A DNA stretch of 61,334 nucleotides from contig JAWXCB010000046.1 of assembly GCA_034440455.1 (NCBI GenBank), positions 1 to 61,334 of the forward strand, read 5' to 3'. How positions within the stretch are numbered: the stretch's first letter is position 1; each line of letters starts with the position of its first letter. Below the pieces are notes generated by a model. That model saw only the letters and a program-made list of their open reading frames with translations. It did not search any database and had not been told where the DNA came from. Position numbers and translations under genes: made by a program. Origin of the DNA: JAWXCB01 sp034440455 (GTDB lineage: Bacteria; Bacteroidota; Bacteroidia; Chitinophagales; CAIOSU01). Below are positions 1 through 6,041 of the stretch, piece after piece.

Positions 1-1
1 C

Positions 2-37
2 TACGAGCAGAAGAAAGCTAAGATGGGTGGAAAGTAA
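2..37 (+). CDS. C-terminal end of an upstream gene (partial)
   Basis: The first bases read in one frame as YEQKKAKMGGK followed by TAA at 35-37, directly before a strong terminator. A lysine-rich tail ending just upstream of a terminator is what the 3' end of a real gene would look like. Only 11 residues are visible, so no family can be named; a small basic nucleic-acid-binding protein is only a guess. Confidence 0.4.
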   Translation, partial: YEQKKAKMGGK

Positions 38-51
38 TTTCTTCCATTTCA

Positions 52-99
52 CTTCAATAAAAAAGCCCGACAGAATTCTGTCGGGCTTTTTTATTGAAG
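52..99. terminator. Bidirectional terminator, perfect 48-nt palindrome
   Basis: Every base from 52 to 99 pairs symmetrically around the GAATTC at 73-78. The GC core GCCCGACAG/CTGTCGGGC is flanked by A-runs on the left and T-runs on the right, so it can end transcription from both sides. It lies between the partial gene on the + strand and the EGF-like lipoprotein gene on the - strand, which converge here. Confidence 0.9.
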
Positions 100-113
100 C
101 AAATGTTCTTCGC

Positions 114-728
114 TTATTGCTTAGTCCATGTTGACTGGCAAACATCCGTGTTCGCGCCATCCGCCACGCTATAGTTAAGCGTCAGCGTGATTGCATCACC
201 GCTAATAGTGCCTGTTCCAGTCACGGTGAAACCATCGCCATCCGGCTCTTGCGTAGGAATAGTAATCGTTGACCCGCTGATTGTTCCTTCCACCGCATTG
301 ACAAAAGAATCCCAGAAATTGTCAATCAACACCTTATTGATTGTTGTCCCCGAAGCGGTAATCGTGCTTTGGTATGAAGCTGCGCCCGAAGCAGAGCAAG
401 CGTCAGTCACATCATACACGCCTAAGAACTTAACTCTCGAAACTGTCTGGCAGCTATCGCCTTCGTAGCCTGCATCGCAAACACAAGCGCCATCCGCGCA
501 ATCGCCATTCGCGCCACAGTCAACGGCATTTACAATACACAGATCCACAATTTCACAGTTACTGCCGGAGTAACCGTTGTCGCAATCGCAGGAGCAAAGC
601 CCCGCTGCTTCCACTGGAGTGCCATTGCCGCTACAGGTTTCGCCTTCACAGGCATCTTCCGTGCAGGCATTAAACAGGGTGATGGATGCAATCGTCATCA
701 TCGCTAATAAAAGTTTTCTCGCTTTCAT
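114..728 (-). CDS. Lipoprotein with two EGF-like modules
   Basis: This 204-residue protein has a signal peptide ending in a lipobox LFNAC (lipidated Cys22), so it should be anchored in the envelope, probably the outer membrane. Residues about 27-95 hold two cysteine-rich EGF-like modules, each ending in the C-x-C-x5-G-x2-C pattern (CDCDNGYSGSNC and CVCDAGYEGDSC). The remaining ~110 residues are Thr/Ser/Gly-rich and look like an all-beta domain with one further cysteine pair, as in small Bacteroidota lipoproteins that form a lipocalin-like barrel. It faces the terminator at 52-99 and appears monocistronic. Its role is unknown; a surface binding function is inferred only from the EGF-like part. 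Confidence 0.8.
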   Translation of the reverse strand: MKARKLLLAMMTIASITLFNACTEDACEGETCSGNGTPVEAAGLCSCDCDNGYSGSNCEIVDLCIVNAVDCGANGDCADGACVCDAGYEGDSCQTVSRVKFLGVYDVTDACSASGAASYQSTITASGTTINKVLIDNFWDSFVNAVEGTISGSTITIPTQEPDGDGFTVTGTGTISGDAITLTLNYSVADGANTDVCQSTWTKQ

Positions 729-786
729 AAAATGGTTTTTTGGTTTTTAATGAACGGCAAAAATACTTGATTTCATTTAACCAAAA

Positions 787-900
787 AAAGAAAGCATCAA
801 TCACAAAGAATACGAAGATTTTTATTAGGAAGCGCGCAAAGAAAAAAAATCGCCTTTCTGTACTCTTTATGTGTTTTCCCTTTGTGCTCTTTGTGGTTAA
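787..900. repeat. Low-complexity 'ACAAAG' intergenic repeat
   Basis: The gap between the lipoprotein and sixA contains short near-repeats and their complements (TCACAAAGAATACGAAG, GCGCAAAGAAAAAAAATCG, then CTTTGTGCTCTTTGTGGTT). The left and right parts are partly complementary, so the stretch could fold on itself. The same style of word-repeat DNA (other words) recurs in other gaps of this window. No gene is visible here. Confidence 0.5.
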
Positions 901-903
901 ATA

Positions 904-1389
904 TTATCTGTGCCGTTTCGGAAAATCATAAAACAACAGCTTGCCAGTTGCTTCGCTCCAATCTTTCACGTTGAATTCAATACCCGCAATTCCGCACGTA
1001 GGCAGATTCTCAATTCCCGTTGCAGAAAACAAATTCACAAGCTGCGTAAAATCAGGATTGTGCCCGAAGATAAAAGCAGTGTTTGTTTTCGCATCAAGTG
1101 ATTGAATCACCTTGAAAATATTTTCAATTCCCTCGAAATACAATTGTTTGTTCTTTTCAATTTTCTTCTTGTCGAAACCTAATTGAGCGGCAATAATTTC
1201 AGCAGTATGCAAAGCCCGTATTGCCGGACTGGAAATAATCTGAATCGGCTTGATACCATGTTTGTGCAGCACCTTTCCCATGATTTGCGCATCGCTCACT
1301 CCGCGCTTTTTCAAGGGGCGTTCCTTATCCGAAAGACTTGCATCTTCCCAACTTGATTTAGCATGGCGAATCAGAAATAAGGTTTTCAT
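904..1389 (-). CDS. sixA: Phosphohistidine phosphatase SixA-type
   Basis: This is a compact histidine-phosphatase-superfamily protein of about 161 residues, the usual SixA size. The catalytic RHA motif lies at residues 8-10 (LIRHAKSSW), and a second conserved histidine lies in FIFGHNPDF. SixA enzymes remove phosphate from histidine, classically from the HPt domain of sensor kinases and from PTS proteins; the target here is unknown. An ATG two codons upstream (1395) would overlap the phosphopantetheinyl transferase stop as ATGA, but that ATG lies inside a dispersed repeat, so I prefer the ATG at 1389, which gives MKTLFLIRHAKSSW. It probably shares a transcript with the upstream gene. Confidence 0.9.
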   Translation of the reverse strand: MKTLFLIRHAKSSWEDASLSDKERPLKKRGVSDAQIMGKVLHKHGIKPIQIISSPAIRALHTAEIIAAQLGFDKKKIEKNKQLYFEGIENIFKVIQSLDAKTNTAFIFGHNPDFTQLVNLFSATGIENLPTCGIAGIEFNVKDWSEATGKLLFYDFPKRHR

Positions 1390-1417
1390 CGTCATTGCGA
1401 GCGCAGCAAAGCAATCC
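1390..1417. repeat. Dispersed repeat, family A half-site
   Basis: CGTCATTGCGAGCGCAGCAAAGCAATCC is one half of a repeat that recurs around 2087, 3146, 22196 and 44217. Here it lies at the junction of two genes and encodes the last residues of the phosphopantetheinyl transferase (GIALLRSQ), plus the optional upstream start of sixA. Confidence 0.8.
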
Positions 1418-2054
1418 CCTCATTAATGGTTGGTACACAATATGTCAACACAAATCCGTCTGATTTTTCAAAACACATCTTCACGTTCTGCCATTGAGCA
1501 TTCCAGTTCACGTTCGCAATAAAACTTCCCGCTTCATTTGATGGCAGAGACAACTGAATATCATTACTGAATGACAATCCAGGCGTTTCTATCATTTTGA
1601 AAATACTTTCCTTAGCAGACCAGCACAGCGTAATGCGCCACAACTCAGGATTTTCTCCAAGCGCTTGCTTCTCTTGTTCATTCAGGAATTTATGCATCAC
1701 CTTCAAAATGCGCGGATGGATTTCTTCAACGTCAATCCCAACAGGATGTGTTTTACTTGCAATTGCCGCCACCCTGTTGCCGCTGTGCGAAAGCGAAAAC
1801 TGGTAGTTTCCCTTCGTGTCTTTCAACTTCCCGTTTTCATCAACTGCAAGTGAAACCGAATCATCTTGTAAAATTTGCCGCAACAACCAGCGCGAGGCGA
1901 GAAACTCTTTTCTTCTCCGCTCGCTGAACCGCTGCGGCTCATAGCCCGTCATGTAGCCAGCCGAAATCTGGTTCAGGAAAAATGTTTCATTTTCTGTTGC
2001 TTCACACACGCCAAACACTGCGTTCGCAAGATGCTCTATCTTTATCAGCGGCAT
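1392..2054 (-). CDS. 4'-phosphopantetheinyl transferase, Sfp/AcpT type
   Basis: The protein transfers 4'-phosphopantetheine from coenzyme A to a serine of acyl or peptidyl carrier proteins. At 220 residues it fits the Sfp-like class. The signature GIDVEE (residues 106-111) supplies the Mg-binding acidic residues and WSAKES (145-150) supplies the second motif. An FSLSHSG segment at 86-92 matches the usual substrate-loop motif. The C-terminus after residue ~212 is encoded by a family A dispersed repeat and is unlikely to be ancestral. The target carrier protein is not in the window; the fatty-acid ACP is the default assumption. Confidence 0.9.
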   Translation of the reverse strand: MPLIKIEHLANAVFGVCEATENETFFLNQISAGYMTGYEPQRFSERRRKEFLASRWLLRQILQDDSVSLAVDENGKLKDTKGNYQFSLSHSGNRVAAIASKTHPVGIDVEEIHPRILKVMHKFLNEQEKQALGENPELWRITLCWSAKESIFKMIETPGLSFSNDIQLSLPSNEAGSFIANVNWNAQWQNVKMCFEKSDGFVLTYCVPTINEGIALLRSQ

Positions 2055-2086
2055 AGTTTGCCAAATTTACAGCAGTGTTTCAGTTT

Positions 2087-2170
2087 CGTCATGCTGAGCG
2101 ACAGCGAAGCATCTCACTCTTCAAGTGAAGATATTCTTCGCTTCGCAGAGCCTTCGCTCAGAATGACGAA
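2087..2170. repeat. Dispersed repeat, family A, full inverted copy
   Basis: It begins CGTCATGCTGAGCGACAGCG and ends CTTCGCTCAGAATGACGAA, so the two ends are inverted copies and the whole can fold into a long imperfect hairpin. It fills the gap between the divergent phosphopantetheinyl transferase and WD40 genes. Related copies lie at 1390, 3146, 22196 and 44217. Confidence 0.85.
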
Positions 2171-2215
2171 TCTATAGACTGCACTACTACCAAATTCAAA
2201 ATTGCTTTGCGTTGA

Positions 2216-3139
2216 ATGATTCAATTGAAAGTCACTAAAGTCGCGACACTTCCCGGACACACCGGCTCGGTTTATACCTTGTTGCAAGATGCATCTTCAC
2301 CTGATTTGTTCTATTCAGGCAGCGGTGACGGCATGGTAATCCGCTGGGATTTGAAAGATTTGCGCAACGGAGTTGTAGTGTCAAAAGTGCAGGCGAATAT
2401 TTTTTCCTTGCAGATGCACTCCGAAAATAACCTGCTGCTCATCGGGCAGATGCAGGGCGGCATTCATGTGCTCGACTTGAAGGATAAAAAAGAAATCCGC
2501 CATCTCGCATTTCATCAAGGCGGTGTGTATGATATTCAGATTGATAAGGAAAAGAAGCATATTCTTGCAGCAGGCGGAGACGGAATGCTCTCGGTGATTG
2601 ATAGCGCAAGCCTGTTGTTATTGAAATCAATTCGGGTTTCGCAAAAGAACATTCGGCAACTTGCTTTTCATCCCACAAAGAAATTATTCGCTGCCGGGTG
2701 CAGTGATAATATCGCCTACATCCTTGATTCTGAAAAATTCGATACGCTTTATGCCCTTGAGCAGCATGGAAACTCTGTGTTCTCCGTTTGCTTTTCCCCC
2801 GATGGCAAACGCCTGCTTACTGGCTCACGTGATGCTCAACTAAGAGTATGGGACGGAGAGCATGAATTTCAATTGCTGAAAACAATTCTTGCGCATCTGT
2901 TCACCATCAATTGCATTGTTTACAGTCCCGATGGAAAGCTGTTTGCCACTGCCGCCCGCGACAAATCCATTAAAATCTGGGATGCGGCAACTTTTGAGCT
3001 GCTCAAAGTAATTGACAAGGATAAATCTGATGGTCACGTAAATTCCGTGAATAAACTCCTTTGGACATCGCACGATAACCTGCTCATTTCATGCAGCGAT
3101 GACCGCAGCGTGATGGTTTGGCGAATTGAAGCGCTTTAA
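2216..3139 (+). CDS. WD40 beta-propeller protein
   Basis: Seven WD40-type repeats can be read across 307 residues, each ending in a WD-like dipeptide (IRWDL, IHVLDL, LSVIDS, AYILDS, LRVWDG, IKIWDA, VMVWRI), enough for one complete seven-bladed propeller. There is no signal peptide or membrane segment, so it is expected in the cytoplasm as a protein-interaction scaffold. Upstream, TTGCTTTGC at 2202-2210 resembles a -7 box only a few bases before the ATG. No partner is apparent from its neighbours; the next gene is dcd. The fold is certain, the function unknown. Confidence 0.88.
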   Translation: MIQLKVTKVATLPGHTGSVYTLLQDASSPDLFYSGSGDGMVIRWDLKDLRNGVVVSKVQANIFSLQMHSENNLLLIGQMQGGIHVLDLKDKKEIRHLAFHQGGVYDIQIDKEKKHILAAGGDGMLSVIDSASLLLLKSIRVSQKNIRQLAFHPTKKLFAAGCSDNIAYILDSEKFDTLYALEQHGNSVFSVCFSPDGKRLLTGSRDAQLRVWDGEHEFQLLKTILAHLFTINCIVYSPDGKLFATAARDKSIKIWDAATFELLKVIDKDKSDGHVNSVNKLLWTSHDNLLISCSDDRSVMVWRIEAL

Positions 3140-3145
3140 TCAAAG

Positions 3146-3236
3146 CGTCATTCTGAGGGAGTCTTACGACCGAAGAATCCCCCGCTCAAAGTAACTATCT
3201 AAAAAGGAGATTGCTTCGCAAAGCCTCGCAATAACG
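3146..3236. repeat. Dispersed repeat, family A, composite copy
   Basis: CGTCATTCTGAGGGAGTC at the left and GGAGATTGCTTCGCAAAGCC...CGCAATAACG at the right are the two characteristic arms (the 'rest' and 'GATTGCTTCG' forms) of family A, here in one element between the WD40 gene and dcd. Confidence 0.75.
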
Positions 3237-3247
3237 ATTTGTTTTAG

Positions 3248-3279
3248 TTTCTCAAAGAATGCTATCTCTATTATCTTCG
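3248..3279 (+). promoter_or_regulatory. Possible promoter of dcd
   Basis: TATCTTCG at 3272-3279 is close to the Bacteroidota -7 consensus TAnnTTTG, and TTTC lies 20 nt upstream at 3248-3251 in the place of the -33 box (consensus TTTG). The start codon of dcd follows 20 nt downstream. Confidence 0.35.
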
Positions 3280-3299
3280 CTCCCCCATTAAAATCCGCC

Positions 3300-3836
3300 A
3301 TGATTCTCACCGACAAAGAAATTCTCAAAGAAATAGAAAACGAAAACATTCTCATCGAGCCATTCCGCCCCGAATGTCTTGGAAGTAATTCGTATGATGT
3401 ACACTTGGGTCGCTATCTCGCAGTTTACAAACACCACACGCTGGATGCGCGCGTGCATAATGAAATCATTGAAATTCTGCTGCCCGATGAAGGCTTCGTG
3501 ATTCAACCCGGCACGCTCTATCTCGGAGTCACGGAAGAATATACCGAAACACACAAGCAGGTTCCTTTTCTCGAAGGCAAATCAAGCATCGGAAGGCTGG
3601 GAATCAATATCCACGCAACCGCTGGCAAAGGCGACATCGGCTTTTGCAACACGTGGACGCTCGAAATTTCCTGCATTCACCCCGTGCGTATATATCCCGG
3701 GATGCCTGTGGGACAGTTAATTTATTTTGCTGTGAAAGGCGAAGTTGAAATGCCCTATAATAAAAAGCATTCAGCAAAATATAATAAGCGCACACTGAAA
3801 CCCGTGGAATCCATGATGTGGCGGAATAAATTCTGA
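3300..3836 (+). CDS. dcd: dCTP deaminase
   Basis: It deaminates dCTP to dUTP, feeding dTMP synthesis. The 178-residue length is normal for a dCTP deaminase. The block LEGKSSIGRLGINIHATAG (residues 91-109) contains the nucleotide-binding Ser/Arg residues, and TWTLEI contains the conserved catalytic glutamate (E122). The C-terminal YNKKHSAKY region matches the lid that closes over the triphosphate. There is no sign of fusion to a dUTPase function, although bifunctional members cannot be excluded by eye. It stands alone between a dispersed repeat and a 208-nt gap. Thymidine kinase, another pyrimidine gene, is encoded at 30.4-30.9 kb. Confidence 0.93.
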   Translation: MILTDKEILKEIENENILIEPFRPECLGSNSYDVHLGRYLAVYKHHTLDARVHNEIIEILLPDEGFVIQPGTLYLGVTEEYTETHKQVPFLEGKSSIGRLGINIHATAGKGDIGFCNTWTLEISCIHPVRIYPGMPVGQLIYFAVKGEVEMPYNKKHSAKYNKRTLKPVESMMWRNKF

Positions 3837-4044
3837 TGTGGTGATTTGATGATTCGGTAATTCGATAGATGTCTCAACTGTATCATCTATATGCTATTTG
3901 CAACGGGTTCTGCAACAGGCATGCGCCAAATCAACATCGCATTCTCGCTATAGATGCAGAGACTACTTTCCTTAATTATTCATACGCTGGTGTTTAAATC
4001 TGCAACAAATAATACTTGCCCTCTGATTTAGTTTTACGCTACAC

Positions 4045-4752
4045 ATGCAGAGTAAACTACACGCAGTCGTTGCGGCTGCAATTATTACAGCTTCGTTTTT
4101 CTTCCTCCGGTCTGACTATGCCTTTGAGGCTTATCAAAGCGTAAAAAAAGAAAAGAGGAATTCAGCCGGCTACAAAATAGAGGCGCGCAGCGATAAACTA
4201 AGCGATGTAACGGCAGATTACAAGAAAAAAAGCAAGGCGCTCGGCATTCAGCCGGTAAAAAATCATACACTGCTTGATTCGCTTGCAGATGCAGGCAAGC
4301 TCACGAAGTTGGAAGGGGATAATAATTATCTACTGGATAAACTCACGCACAGCTATCCTTATTTAACTCCAAACACTGCGGAACTGCTTGAAACCATCGG
4401 CAGCAGGTTTTCTGATGAATTAAAAGACAGCGATTTAAAAGGCACGCAGTTGCGAGTTACATCCTTATTGCGCACGCAAGATTCAAATAAAAAACTAAGG
4501 CAAAAAAACTCCAACGCCTCAGAGGAGAGCGCACACATGCGCGGCATTGCCTTTGATATTTCCTATACCCGCTATAACGCATCCGTGAAATGGTTTTTCA
4601 GGAAAATTTTTGTGCCTGTTAAAAGCCATGCGCAAACGAAATATTTAAAAGAGACATTGGCAAACGTATTATTTGATCTGAAGCAGGAAGGAAAGTGCTG
4701 GGTGACGTATGAAAAGAAACAAGCCTGTTTCCATATCGTGTCAAAATATTAA
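4045..4752 (+). CDS. DUF5715 protein, M15 peptidase-like
   Basis: This 235-residue protein begins with an uncleaved or cleavable hydrophobic segment (residues 7-20) followed by a Lys/Ser-rich linker, so it is exported or anchored. The C-terminal domain has the core LRVTSLLRTQ (about 136-145) and SAHMRGIAFDISYTRYN (about 162-178), in which H164 and D171 have the H-x6-D spacing of M15-type D-Ala-D-Ala peptidases (VanY fold). This matches the Bacteroidota DUF5715 family. A role in peptidoglycan trimming is inferred; activity is not demonstrated and a late histidine ligand (possibly CFHIVS near the end) needs structural checking. Confidence 0.75.
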   Translation: MQSKLHAVVAAAIITASFFFLRSDYAFEAYQSVKKEKRNSAGYKIEARSDKLSDVTADYKKKSKALGIQPVKNHTLLDSLADAGKLTKLEGDNNYLLDKLTHSYPYLTPNTAELLETIGSRFSDELKDSDLKGTQLRVTSLLRTQDSNKKLRQKNSNASEESAHMRGIAFDISYTRYNASVKWFFRKIFVPVKSHAQTKYLKETLANVLFDLKQEGKCWVTYEKKQACFHIVSKY

Positions 4753-4909
4753 GGAGGAAAGATGAACATCTGGCACGAGGCTGTAAGCTGAATTTCAGGA
4801 AAGTCACCTCTCTCCGGCAGGATTTTATGTTGCCTTTTTTATCAGAAGAATATTTTTATTATTATTGCGGTGTTAAAATATTTTTATTTAAATTCTTAAA
4901 TCAATTACC

Positions 4910-5335
4910 ATGACTAAAATGAATGTTTACTTGTCTTTTGCCGTTTCAATGTTGATAATGACTTCCGGCTGTACGCTTTCGAAGAGAACTTTAGCAGATT
5001 CAAATGCGCGCCTGCAACTCGAAAAGAAGGACGTGCAGATTTCTGAAGTGAAGTCTGCATCAGCATCCCAAACCATTATTTTAGGGGTGGACTGGAAAAG
5101 GTTATTCAAGAAAGAAATCGGTGAAGCAGGAAAAACAACTTTCAGTATCCCGATTATCGGCAACACTCCGATGACCCTCACGGAATCTTATGCAGCTTAC
5201 AAACTGTTGAAAGAAAATCCAGATTTTGATGCAGTACTTTATCCGCAATATGAAGGCGAGAGCAAAGGTTTTCCGTTTATCTATATGAAAACCAATGTTA
5301 CTGTGAAAGCCAAATTGGTGAAAGTAAATCAGTAA
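4910..5335 (+). CDS. Small lipoprotein of unknown function
   Basis: The protein has 141 residues with a lipobox ending in SGC (Cys21). The mature part has a TxTESYAAYKLLKENPDFDAV-like helix followed by LYPQYEGE and a beta-rich end (YMKTNVTVKAKLVKV). This layout (a helix, then 'DAVLYPQYE', then strands) resembles a group of small Bacteroidota outer-membrane lipoproteins without known function. The upstream region is very AT-rich (4845-4905) and may hold its promoter. It is monocistronic: a long repeat-filled gap follows. Confidence 0.7.
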   Translation: MTKMNVYLSFAVSMLIMTSGCTLSKRTLADSNARLQLEKKDVQISEVKSASASQTIILGVDWKRLFKKEIGEAGKTTFSIPIIGNTPMTLTESYAAYKLLKENPDFDAVLYPQYEGESKGFPFIYMKTNVTVKAKLVKVNQ

Positions 5336-6041
5336 CACTGTCGGGGCAACACGCATTTTAATTTGTTAGCTGTTTTTTGCATTGCCGTTGGCTGAAGCCA
5401 ACGAAATGAGGAAACAAAAAAAACGGGCTTTAGCCAAATTCTTCTTTTTTTTGACTAAAGCCCGTTCGCTTTGAACATTTATATCTGTTGGCTGAAGCCA
5501 ATCCTGCTGAGGTGGACAAAGCGGCAATGGAAATCATTGAGTATCAAGTGGATTTAAATTCGTGTTGACCTGGTAGCACTCTTTGCTTAGGTAAGGTTGC
5601 GTCTTCTTGCGTTAGCAATGAACCGCGAGAAGGTATGCACAAAGTGCCCATCCGTTGGCGCGATTCTATAGCTATTGATTCTGAGCGAAAGTTCCACATT
5701 GCGGGATGCCACGAAAATCAGTAAGCCTCTAAAGAATAGAACGATTCAAATCGGCAGACATACTTCTTATTTGTGTAATCCGTGTGCCATTCACAGACTC
5801 AGCGTAAGAGTTAGTGGGAGCGAGCAAAGTATCTCAAAATCCGCTTAATCCGTCTCAATCTGTGATATCTGTGTCATCCGTGTGCTATTCCACGCGATAG
5901 CACATATCCAAATCACCGAATTATCAAATCCTTTCCCGTCCACACTCCTGACAACTAACAACCCCCTACGGACAACTATCAACTGTCAACCATCAACTAA
6001 CAGATAGTTTTATGTGCTTTTAAAAAATCTAAGAACTATCC
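5336..6041. other. 706-nt gene-free gap upstream of thrA
   Basis: I see no open reading frame of quality in this gap. It holds the composite hairpin repeat at 5381-5501, then word-repeat DNA: near-copies of 'atccgtgtgcc/tcatccgtgtgc' at about 5777-5893, and 'caactatcaactgtcaaccatcaact' at about 5973-5999. The last 60 nt before thrA are poor in G and contain no leader peptide with threonine/isoleucine codon runs. Confidence 0.6.
5381..5501. repeat. Composite hairpin repeat, family D
   Basis: Three hairpins sit in a row. GTTGGCTGAAGCCAAC (5387-5402) is a self-complementary 16-mer; AACGGGCTTTAG (5422-5433) pairs perfectly with CTAAAGCCCGTT (5455-5466); and the first 15 bases of the 16-mer return at 5487-5501. 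The central hairpin has T-runs in its loop and may act as a terminator for the lipoprotein gene upstream. The symmetric arrangement suggests a mobile or formerly mobile miniature element. Confidence 0.75.

Noticed and set aside
5960..6041. Possible threonine attenuator leader upstream of thrA
   Set aside because: There is no short ORF rich in Thr/Ile codons and no terminator/antiterminator pair; the sequence is word-repeat DNA.
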